Of a stretch of DNA of 60,000 bases, positions 48,778-57,904 are shown in pieces. Where the stretch lies: assembly GCA_914767715.1 (NCBI GenBank), contig OU612075.1, forward strand, positions 10,666,001 through 10,726,000, in the 5' to 3' direction. The position numbers and the translations under genes were made by a program. The stretch is from Membranipora membranacea (taxonomy: Eukaryota; Bryozoa; Gymnolaemata; Cheilostomatida; Membraniporidae). Every line of letters begins with the position of its first letter. Within the stretch, counting starts at the first letter, position 1. Below the pieces are notes generated by a model. The model had not been told where the DNA came from. It did no database searches and worked only from the letters and a program-made list of their open reading frames with translations.

Positions 48778-49102
48778 ATGGCGACCGCAGTAGGGGTCAC
48801 AGAACCGGCGGTGACGGAGAATATAAAGATAACAGTAACCAGAGATACAGCCTGCGGATTCTGTGGTCTAACATTATATGAGATACAGGAACCAAGAGCT
48901 CTACTCTGTGGTCACACTCAATGTACTGAGTGTATCCATGTCAACTACCAGAATAAGGAGATAGAGTGCAAGATCTGCAGGTAAGGCCATTATATATACT
49001 TTTATTGTCATTCTACATCATCTTTAGGAATGTTTTTCATGCAGTGACAGAACAAAAAAGAAAAAACTTAAGCGGAGAGAAAAAATACTCAAGTAACAAG
49101 AA

Positions 49103-51859
49103 TTAATAGGATATAAAGTGCTTTGATAGTTGTTGTTTAAAATGAGTGAGTTTGGTTGCTGAGCGTATCTGAATTGGTAAAGAGTTAAAAGTTGTAGTGA
49201 TTTTTTGTCTTAATTGATCAGTGTGATAATGTAATAGGTATCTGTCTCTAAAAAAAGTTTTAGAGCTAGCTGGAATAAAGCCTTCCAAAAGAAAGTCAGG
49301 TGCAATCAAATGCAAAATTTGGAAACCAAAAATACAGGTGAAATGACCAGCAAGGAGAGGAAAAGGAATCAGATCAAGAGATGTATGTAAATCTCTTGTA
49401 TGTATTAGATGATATGGTATGTGGCTGACATTTGCTATTAGGCGGAAAGCCCTCTTTTGGAGCAAGTATATTCTTTCAAGAATATATTGTGGTGATAGGT
49501 TGCCATATATGCGGATGCCATATATCATATGACAAAAGACATACTGGAAATAAAAGTTACGAGATGATTTACTATCTAGGAATGCCCTGCATTTCTGGAA
49601 TAATGCCAAACTTTTGTTTATTTTGATGCAAATCTGGTCTACATGATCGTCCCATGTCAATGAGTCATTCAAATTAAAACCAAGGAGTTTGGTATTGGCA
49701 TTTCGGTTTAGTTTTTTATGGTTAATTTTTAGATCTAAATCTAGAGATGTGGCTCTATGAGAGGGTTGTACAAGCATATAGTGAGATTTTTTTATGTTTA
49801 TCAACATCCTATTATTCCTACACCAACTTTCTATCAAGTGTAGATCAGTATCACATAAATCATTAAGTGTATCAAAGTTGTCAGATTTTGATACGAAAAC
49901 TGTATCATCAGCGTAGGCAAATGCCTTGGAATGTAATGTGTAGGATAAAAGATCATTGACGTATATGAGGAATAAACTTGGTGCCAGAATTGAGCCTTGG
50001 GGGACACCAATGTCTATTGGAAGAATTTTTGAACTTTTTGCACCTTGTTGTATAGCTACAAATTGTGTCCTATCTGTTAGGAAAGATTTTATGAGAGAGT
50101 GCAGTTTGCCCGTTATACCATACATTGTCAATTTTTTCAGAAGAATTTTATGGTTGACGCAGTCAAAAGCTTTTTTGAAATCCAAAAACATCATAGCAAC
50201 AAAGTGACCATCTGATCTGGCTGACAAACAGTCAGAAATGAGTTTGTGTAGGGAATCAACACAGGAATAACCTTCTCTAAATCCGCATTGTAATTTGTGA
50301 AGAAGTTTGTTTGTGGTGAGATATTTTTGAATTTGGTAATTCACATGTTTCTCAAAAATCTTAGATAGCACAGGAAGTATTGATATAGGGCGATAATTAG
50401 ATGGATCTTTGATATCTCCACCCTTATGAATAGGAATTACTCTTGCGGTTTTCCACTGTGAAGGAAATACACCCTCTATTAATGCTCTATTGAACATGTC
50501 AGTTACAATGTCGCATATGTAAGGCCATGTTTTCTTCAAAACCTTAACAGATATACCATCATGACCAGTTGCTTTATTGTCAGAAATGTTTTTTAAGTAT
50601 TTGAAACAAATTTCTGGAGTAAAGCGAGTCAATTGAGAAAACGTTTGGGTTGTCACTGGTCTAATCATGTTATATTCATGGGAATCAGGGATGTCTTTGG
50701 TTATGGATTTTGCAATCGATGTAAAGTGTCTGTTCAATTCATCAGGGGATAAACCACCGATATTGACCATCGGTGAAATTTTAGTTTGATTGATTCCTAA
50801 AGCTTCCCAAACAGGTTTGGTGTTATTTTTGTTATTTTTAATTATATCTGAAATAACCGATTTTTTCTTCTTCTTAATCAAATTTGTAACATAATTGCGT
50901 TGAATTTTGTATTCTTCCCATTTGCCCTCTCTCTTCAATCTATCACGCAAATGCATGTGTGATTTTACCTCATCATCTAACCATTTGGGCAGTTGAGCAG
51001 TTTTTACAAATCTTTTCTTGGTGATGACAAGTGTTTTGATTAATGAACTATAGGTGTCATTAAATCTTGCATACATACGGTCTACAGTATTCTCACACAA
51101 TACATCATTAAAGTGACGACCTGAAAAAAGGTCACGTATATTCTGGTTTGTAAATTTGGAATAGTCATTGAATTCAAATGATGTTCTTTTTGCTTTTACC
51201 TTTAATGCGGAAAATAAAATTTTAATGAAAACCAAGTAATGATCACTCATTCCATATTTTATAATTCCACTCTCTGACATATCTGAGGGCAGATTTGAGT
51301 ATATGTGATCGATCAGGGTGCTGGATGTTTCTGTAACTCTTGTTGGCTCCGAGATCAATTGACGGAAGGAAAAAGATTTAACAATATTCAACCACTTTCT
51401 GTTGCTTCTTTGTTCAAGGATGTTGATGTTAAAATCTCCAAGTATAATCATTTCATTATACAGTGAAAAAGCTTTTTCAAAGTATTCGTAAGCAAGATCA
51501 TACCATGCGGACTTGGAGTTGGGAGGTCTGTATATAAATGAGACTAAACAACTTTTATTTGTACTTGGCTTTACTTTGATAGTTATAGACTCAGGCATGC
51601 TATTGTCAAAATCTGCAAGATGTTCGAATTGCACGGATTCATGTATGTAGACAATGAGACCACCACCGTAACCATATCCCCGATCTCTCCTAATCACCTG
51701 ATAACCTGGCACCGCATAAATACCAACACCATAATGCTCATTCAAAAATGTTTCTGCTAATCCTAGAATCGCGAATTTACGTTGATGCAAAATTGATTTT
51801 ATCTCCTCTATTTTGCTGGTGATTCCACGGACATTCAAAATTGCAAATTCAGAATTCAT
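49103..51859 (-). CDS. LINE ORF2: AP endonuclease and reverse transcriptase, 918 aa
   Basis: The N-terminal apurinic-type endonuclease domain shows NVRG near residue 9, the catalytic Glu in LAETFL (E36), YRPPNS, GDFN and SDHY near residue 205. The reverse transcriptase follows with RVIPIHKGG, NYRPISILP, CGFREGYS, FLDFKKAFDCV, GVPQGSILAP and the active site YADD. The C-terminal end LNSLPIQIRS is typical of this class of LINE. No RNase H is seen. All catalytic motifs are present and the frame is unbroken. The start ATG overlaps the ORF1 stop as TAATG at 51857-51861 (minus strand). The protein would nick the target and reverse-transcribe its own RNA. Confidence 0.93.
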   Translation of the reverse strand: MNSEFAILNVRGITSKIEEIKSILHQRKFAILGLAETFLNEHYGVGIYAVPGYQVIRRDRGYGYGGGLIVYIHESVQFEHLADFDNSMPESITIKVKPSTNKSCLVSFIYRPPNSKSAWYDLAYEYFEKAFSLYNEMIILGDFNINILEQRSNRKWLNIVKSFSFRQLISEPTRVTETSSTLIDHIYSNLPSDMSESGIIKYGMSDHYLVFIKILFSALKVKAKRTSFEFNDYSKFTNQNIRDLFSGRHFNDVLCENTVDRMYARFNDTYSSLIKTLVITKKRFVKTAQLPKWLDDEVKSHMHLRDRLKREGKWEEYKIQRNYVTNLIKKKKKSVISDIIKNNKNNTKPVWEALGINQTKISPMVNIGGLSPDELNRHFTSIAKSITKDIPDSHEYNMIRPVTTQTFSQLTRFTPEICFKYLKNISDNKATGHDGISVKVLKKTWPYICDIVTDMFNRALIEGVFPSQWKTARVIPIHKGGDIKDPSNYRPISILPVLSKIFEKHVNYQIQKYLTTNKLLHKLQCGFREGYSCVDSLHKLISDCLSARSDGHFVAMMFLDFKKAFDCVNHKILLKKLTMYGITGKLHSLIKSFLTDRTQFVAIQQGAKSSKILPIDIGVPQGSILAPSLFLIYVNDLLSYTLHSKAFAYADDTVFVSKSDNFDTLNDLCDTDLHLIESWCRNNRMLINIKKSHYMLVQPSHRATSLDLDLKINHKKLNRNANTKLLGFNLNDSLTWDDHVDQICIKINKSLALFQKCRAFLDSKSSRNFYFQYVFCHMIYGIRIYGNLSPQYILERIYLLQKRAFRLIANVSHIPYHLIHTRDLHTSLDLIPFPLLAGHFTCIFGFQILHLIAPDFLLEGFIPASSKTFFRDRYLLHYHTDQLRQKITTTFNSLPIQIRSATKLTHFKQQLSKHFISY

Positions 51860-53397
51860 TATCTCATTTGCTCAAATTGACATTTAACACTTTGTGATTG
51901 GAGACAAATGCCATTTTTAATAGAAAAAAGAAAATCATCATGAGAATGGAACTTAATTTTGAACATTCTCATTGGTTTGCCCTCCTTAAAAATTCTTTCT
52001 GACGTAGCATGAGAGTAGAGCACTTTTATATCATTTATTACAGTGCTGTCCTCAGCATCTAGTGGGACACCTTTCAACATACCCATATTTTCTGTCAGGG
52101 ACCTCGGGTCGAATGTTTGGCGTATACTTGATCCACCAAATAGATCAGTGTTCCATTTGCGTAGGATGTTGTTTCTTGTTTCTTGGTGGTTGAACTGTAT
52201 CATAATTTTGGGTTTGTTTGTATTGAAGTTATATCTGGTAACCTTTTCTATTATGATTGGCCCAAAGGTTTTGTTGAGGGTGCGTCTGATGGTATCTTGG
52301 TTAAAGTTGCTGTAGGTCATGGAGTCCTTCTTAATATCTATGACAAGATTGTCTATAGGGCGGAAACTGTTGTCTATTTTTTGTTCTTTTGGGGGTTGTG
52401 TTCTCATGCTGGTTCGATTGTTGTTGTTCGTTGAGGAAGTTGATGGCAGATTAAGTTGCTGATGATTATAGTTAGCCCAGTGTTGTGCTGATGCTGTTTG
52501 ATTGTTGGGAGAAACTTTTTCACGTGGTGAGGAATTTGAATTGCATTCCAATTTACTTGTTAGATGTTTGTTGATGCTGGTTTCAAGTTGGTCGAATTGA
52601 TGTTGTATTTGATCGGTTATTGGTTGTTGGTCAACAAGTTTCTGTATTAAAGTGCTTTGTTGTTTAACTTTTTTTTCTAGCTCCGAGATTTTGCTCATCA
52701 TGACGCTGATGAGGCTTTGGATATTGCTGCATGATTCACATGTGTTGCCTGATGTTCTTTGATGATTGTGAGAGCTGGTGCTTTCCATGGCAACTGATGT
52801 GCTGGAGCTTTGATTGGACGTGTAGCCGTTTTCCAGACTTGGTAGTTGAACTTCTGCCGCATTCATGCCTTGCTCGGATGTAATGAATTCTTTACATTTC
52901 TGTTGAATGGTGGCATTCAATGCATTTATAGTATGTTCAGGAATGTCGTTGATAAGTTTAGTGTAGTGGTCAAGGAAAATATCTTTGTCCTTAATACCAT
53001 TGACAAGTATGGTAGATGTTGTATTATAAAAGTTCGTAGTGTATAAAGATTTTTTTCCTTTCTTCTTGGTTTTAACTGTGACCACTACAGCGACTACAGT
53101 TGTTTTTGTTTGATCCCTGTTGGTCTGTAAAGAGGTGTAAAGTCCTTGCTCTTTTAACGAGGACTGGAAGTTAGCTTTGACAACCTCGTATATTGCAGAA
53201 TTGCACACCAGTACGATTTGAATGTTGTCAAGAGTACCTTTGATTTCGATGCTGTTGTCTTGAGTTGTTGAGTCCAGCTTTTTTTGAAGTGCTCTGAGTT
53301 TGTTTAAATAATACGGCATTTCTTTTTTGTTTTCTTGCTGATCGTCATCTTGGTCATCTCGCTTCCGCTTTTTAGAACTTAAAGCACTGTCTTCCAT
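51859..53397 (-). CDS. LINE ORF1: RNA-binding-type protein, 512 aa
   Basis: The frame is intact. The Lys-rich N-terminus (KKRKRDDQDDD) looks like a nuclear localisation signal. A polar Ser/Gln/Asn-rich middle contains a heptad-like coiled coil (ISELEKKVKQQSTLIQKL). A C-terminal globular part (about residues 345-512) reads like the RRM-like nucleic-acid-binding part of LINE ORF1 proteins. No CCHC zinc knuckles are present. It would coat the element RNA and assemble the transposition particle. It is immediately upstream of ORF2, with a one-base stop/start overlap. Confidence 0.85.
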   Translation of the reverse strand: MEDSALSSKKRKRDDQDDDQQENKKEMPYYLNKLRALQKKLDSTTQDNSIEIKGTLDNIQIVLVCNSAIYEVVKANFQSSLKEQGLYTSLQTNRDQTKTTVVAVVVTVKTKKKGKKSLYTTNFYNTTSTILVNGIKDKDIFLDHYTKLINDIPEHTINALNATIQQKCKEFITSEQGMNAAEVQLPSLENGYTSNQSSSTSVAMESTSSHNHQRTSGNTCESCSNIQSLISVMMSKISELEKKVKQQSTLIQKLVDQQPITDQIQHQFDQLETSINKHLTSKLECNSNSSPREKVSPNNQTASAQHWANYNHQQLNLPSTSSTNNNNRTSMRTQPPKEQKIDNSFRPIDNLVIDIKKDSMTYSNFNQDTIRRTLNKTFGPIIIEKVTRYNFNTNKPKIMIQFNHQETRNNILRKWNTDLFGGSSIRQTFDPRSLTENMGMLKGVPLDAEDSTVINDIKVLYSHATSERIFKEGKPMRMFKIKFHSHDDFLFSIKNGICLQSQSVKCQFEQMR

Positions 53398-54608
53398 ATG
53401 ATATCCAGTGATTATTTACAATTTTTAATCAAGAGAGAGAGAAATTTTCACAAGCAGCTTGTCAGCACGATGTCACGCACAACAATCAACAGTTACAGTC
53501 ATTACAGTCAACCATTACAGTCAATGCCTCCCAAATAAGCTCTGTGCTGGAATAGTTTGGTGGTGCCAAGGCGCTTATTTTTTATTTGATCTTGTCATCG
53601 CTAGGCATAACAATATCCTTCACTTAGAGTAGATTTTGTTGCAGATGCATTGCACAGAGGAAGTCCAGCAAATGATCCTCACACAACAGCATCTAAAGTC
53701 TAAACCAATGATATATTTATAGGGAAACCTTCAAAGATTTAGACATCAGAGCACTACCCACAATTCCTGAGCACCTTGTACAGGAAGCGTTGGCCGATAC
53801 AGAGTTGGGATTACCATCAGCAGGAAGAGAATGTAATCGATGTGAGGATGTGAAAGTGAAGGCTGTGGTCTGCTGTGCTGACTGTAAAAAAAGGTTCTGT
53901 CACCAACATGCTGAGGTAGGGACCCATCAACTGCAAGTCAGTATATAAATATGTACGAATTTGTTTGTCTTGTGAAACTCATAAATACAACTGCAATACC
54001 CGACACTCTTTGATTAGTTGGGTAGCCTAATGGATAAGTTGAATTTTTATATCTGAATATGAATTTTCATCATGGTTCTGGTTCTGAGTTTAAAATAATT
54101 ACATACCTGAACAAATTAATTATATAATACCTTATAATTCGATGAGATGGTATCATGTATTTATTTATACAGGAGCACTTGTTCCATGTCAGCTATCATG
54201 TGTTTCTGCCAATAGAAGACAACCTGACTGAAGAAAGATACGAGATAAAAAGATGTCAAACGCACAAAAAGTTTGCGCTTGATGAGATTTGCAGGCATTG
54301 CAAAGAGCAGTTTTGTAGCAGATGTGACATTAGGGGAAGATGTATTGCTTTAGACGCAGAGAGAGATGAAAGTGAGTTTTCAAAGCAAGGTTGATATGGA
54401 ACTATTAGAAGTTGATTGTTACCGGTCCTGTTTGATTGATTGATGGTTAGTTTTGAGTAGACGCTAGGCCTGGTTATAGGCAAAAATAAAGAGACACTAA
54501 CGCCTTCACAGATTCAGTTTTCTGTTTCTGGTAATAAAACCCCTTGCGGAAATAAAAACCCTCAGAAACACCGCTGTACTTTGAGTTGTTACATGCTTTT
54601 CATTTTAG

Positions 54609-54848
54609 GCCAAGGTCATGAGGTTGACCCACTTAAAGATGTGACCGAAGGAATGAGGAAGAAACTACAAAAGCTGTCACAGAATATTTTCGACAAAATA
54701 AAAAGATGTAGAGACATTGAAAAGTCTGGCCAAGGTCATGAGGTTGTCCCACTTAAAGATGTGACCGAAGGAATGAGGGAGAAACTTCGAAAGCTGTCAC
54801 AGAATATTTTCGACAAAATAAAAATATGTAGAGACATTGAAAAGTCTG
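54609..54848 (+). repeat. Exact-period 120-bp tandem duplication in the CC1 exon of unit F
   Basis: GGCCAAGGTCATGAGGTTG begins at 54608 and again at 54728. The copies differ at few sites (for example GACCCA against GTCCCA, and AAAAGATG against AAAATATG). Because 120 is a multiple of three, the frame is kept and 40 coiled-coil residues are added. Confidence 0.93.
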
Positions 54849-57237
54849 GCTGGAGGCGTTTAGCTGATCTCGAAGCTCATACCGAGAACATCTATCAGGT
54901 AATTGATGAAATGGCTGAAAACATGGTGTGTTTTATTTATATGCCTGATACTAGTCTTAGTGCTCAGACGGCTCCAATATGGGTTAGTGGCACAACATTC
55001 TCAACCACCCATTTCCACGGTGAAAATAGGTGGTTGATAATGTAATGCCACTACTTCGCATTGGAGTCTGAGAACTTTTACTAGTCTGAAATATAAAGAT
55101 ATTACTTGGAAAGTTGTCATGTCATATCTTAAAAGACAATCCTTTCCATTAGTAAATAATTTAAGACTATCGATTTATTCAGTTCGGAAAAACCTTGGCC
55201 TGTTGTCAATTAAACAATGGAAAAATCACTGATCTCAAAATTGTTTCTAATTACAAAACAAATTAAATGATACCAAATTTTCATCATGGTTTTTTATTCT
55301 AAATGCAATTCGAGATGGTTGTCAATGTCTATATGAAGGTTGCAAGAGCAACTTTGAGTTTAAAGCTTTAAAAAATCTTGAGTAGATGGGTGTCTAATTG
55401 CCATTACCATTTCTTCAACCATTGGCAGATTCAGCAAATCAGAAGAGAAGCAGAAGACCTGAAGACAGAATTTACAGACCATCTTAATGAGTCAACTGAG
55501 AAAGTAGGCAAGTTTTCTGAGGAGATGCTGCTGAACACCACAGTTTTAGATGACCTGTATATCTACTGTTCTCAACTAGCAGATAGAAGAGCAGACCAGC
55601 AGCTTCTAGAAGAGTTTGATGAGGTGTCTTCAAACCTTACACAAACAAATGACAACTTGGAGTATGAGAAACAGGTCGCACTCAAAATACCCTATCGGCA
55701 TACAGGTAAAATGTTTGCCGTGAATACCCCAAAGTTCCAATTTGTACCATCACCAACTATGGACATGATATTACTGGGAATTTTGGAAAAATTGATTAAA
55801 ATTGATAAAGCCGACATATTGCATTTAGTAAGAACAAAAACTGATTGCAGCGGACACACAAAATCTCATACCTTCTTTGATTAATTCTGTCATCATTCTA
55901 CAGGACCACCTTCAGTGAATTTGAATGGTTCATTAGATTTCCTACCAACAAATATAACAGATGAAAAGCAAGAGAAAACAGCTGCCTGGTGCTTTGGGCT
56001 GAGCTGGACGCACAACGACAGAGTACTTTGCGCAACAAGAGCCGGGCTTGAGATTAGAGACCATGCTGACCTTAAATTACAAAAGGAGCATAAAGCTGAT
56101 AACCACATGTATTCTCAGCTACTCTTTGTGGAAGCAAACTGTTCATTAAGGTTTGGTCATCTGGATTTAGAAGACACATAACTTTTTTCCGGGTCACTTG
56201 AGCAATCTACTCGGCCTATATTACACAGTTATGTCACTGTTGGACCAGTCCCTCCTACCCAACTGTCAGCAAACAAAAACCATGTAGCAACCATTGACCA
56301 CGCCAATAACATGTTAAAATTCTTTTCAACTATTAATGAAGAGCACCAGTTTGACATTCAGCTGCCAGACGAACAGAACCCATATGGAGTTCATCTCAAA
56401 TCTGATGCAGCACTAGTGACATTCTTAGAAGAAGGGAAGCTGTGTAAATATTCTCTGACACCATTACGGACCATATCTGGACATGCAATGGACTGGAGGG
56501 GCCTTCATGAGTAACAACAGATGAGTCAGGTTTCATCTATGTAGCTTATCTGCGTGACCCCATAATCAATATCTTCTCCCCGGAAGGTCAGTATTTATTG
56601 ACAACCCAAGCTTTGTTTAACCGATTTTACCTGCTCTGTTATGGACTTGTTTGGGTCTTAAATTTGGTTGCAGCCTACTATGAGGGCCGATAGGCCTTTG
56701 TGATGCTTGAACTTTTTGGCCCAGTATAAAGCATGACATTGTTTGATTTTTGTTAAATTTGTGTGTAAAAATATCTCTTAAACCCCACTATACCTAGTTT
56801 GGTTATCACTTGTAGGTGAGAAGAAAAAAGAGCTGACTCCTGAGAAGCTACAGGAGTGTTCGATAAAGAATCTTGGATCTCAGATATTGCTGTGAGAGAT
56901 GGGAAGATGGTGTTAGCATGTCAAGAAGAGGGTGTCATGCTCTTCAATATGAGCTAGTTAAAGAGATTAACTAGATACAGACTGTCAGCAGTGACAGCAC
57001 TTGTTTATCCGCCGATATGCCAACAACTACTCAAGCTATGGACCCGGGAACCAATGTTGTGTGATGAGTTAGTGTGACAAGCTACGCCAACAATGTTGTG
57101 TACAAAGTGGCAACCATTTTGACATGAAATACTTCACATACTCAATATTTCCTTGCAATCAATTAGGCCAATATTCTCTGATGATATTTATGATGATATC
57201 CCCCTCCCCTCTCCACATTACATTATAATATAGAACA

Positions 57238-57904
57238 GGAGTCAGGAGTGGTCTGATGGTTTAAGGGCAACCAAGGTTTCGCAGCAATGCATTAATGGGT
57301 AGCAAATAATGTGCTGGGCAGCATCAGCTTTGTGCATTACGCGATGCAAAACTCAAAAGTAGTTGCTGACCCTAATCTGGGTAACACTTCAGTTTAGGGG
57401 AGGTTCCAAGACTTTGCTGTAATAATTATAGAGCACAGGCTAAATAATAACAGGAACAGGAAACTGCTATGTGGTATTCTCTTTTAGCTGAGTTTGAGTA
57501 CCTGATGGATGAAATGTTTCACAAGAATTCTGGCTGAATAATCATCCGAATTATATTTTGTCTTTTTCCCCATGCAGAAGGTGCAATCTGCTATTAATCA
57601 ATGGCCATCAATGAGAACTTGTTTGAAACCTTGGTTGCCCTTTAAGGATGCCGACTTGTGATCTGTGAGGTCCAGGTTCAATTCCCGGCGCTGGCAGTCA
57701 TTTCTGGTTTGGTACTATAATTATCGGAGGTCCACTGTTTGTTTGCGCACCCCATATGCAGTAAAAAGATCCCTCTCTGCCTGTTCGACAAAAATAGTTT
57801 CGAGGAATTCCGGCAAGCAAGGGTATAGGGTGCGGCTTGAGTACCACGGGTCCCTGTACCTGTACTCTAGAGGAGTTACACTCTCCACAATGGCAACTTA
57901 GACT
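57238..57904 (+). mobile_element. SINE-2, copy in spacer F, split by a MITE
   Basis: The flanks are TAATATAGAACA at 57226-57237 and 57905-57916, as in A and B. The head is interrupted after GGTCTGATGG by a 377-bp MITE. The body also lacks about 45 nt near 57715 compared with the copies at 2686 and 10174. Confidence 0.87.
57265..57641. mobile_element. TTAA-flanked MITE inside SINE-2 (piggyBac-like target)
   Basis: The ends GGGCAACCAAGGTTTC (57265-57280) and GAAACCTTGGTTGCCC (57625-57640) are a perfect 16-bp inverted repeat. TTAA flanks both sides (57261-57264 and 57642-57645). Copies A and B have the uninterrupted site TGATGGTTAAGGATGC. The TTAA duplication is typical of piggyBac-type transposition. 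No coding sequence, so it would need a transposase in trans. Confidence 0.88.

Larger units (their letters stand above)
48993..53511 (-). mobile_element. LINE (APE-type non-LTR retrotransposon), apparently full length
   Basis: The 4.5-kb element lies on the minus strand, with an intact ORF1 and an intact ORF2. It is flanked by CCATTA at 48987-48992 and 53512-53517, matching the uninterrupted intron of units D and E at this point. The 3' end (at 48993) has AATAAA about 10 nt before the end and no long poly(A). An endonuclease and reverse transcriptase without an RNase H domain place it among Jockey/CR1/L2-like groups; the clade is not resolved by eye. Open frames and a clean target site suggest recent insertion. 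It is the only element here that could be active. Confidence 0.9.
48778..56957 (+). pseudogene. Unit F: TRIM-type RBCC-NHL-like gene, LINE-interrupted and frameshifted
   Basis: The predicted exons are 48778-48980, 53723-53915, 54173-54389, 54609-54925, 55429-55705, 55904-56586 and 56816-56957. The RING (C3HC4, CKICR) and the B-boxes are open. Intron 1 holds a 4.5-kb antisense LINE (48993-53511). The first coiled-coil exon is 317 nt because of an exact 120-bp in-frame duplication, adding 40 residues of coiled coil. The propeller exon is 683 nt: a 1-nt loss near 56108, a 1-nt gain near 56190 and a 1-nt loss near 56465, giving stops at about 56179 and 56512. The last exon is 142 nt, with 1 nt lost near 56855. 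RING, B-boxes and coiled coils could still be translated, so a propeller-less product is conceivable. The intron before the propeller is the short type (198 nt) also seen in unit A. Confidence 0.83.

Noticed and set aside
52043-53046. Plus-strand open frames opposite LINE ORF1
   Set aside because: They are antisense shadows of an intact, recognisable LINE frame.
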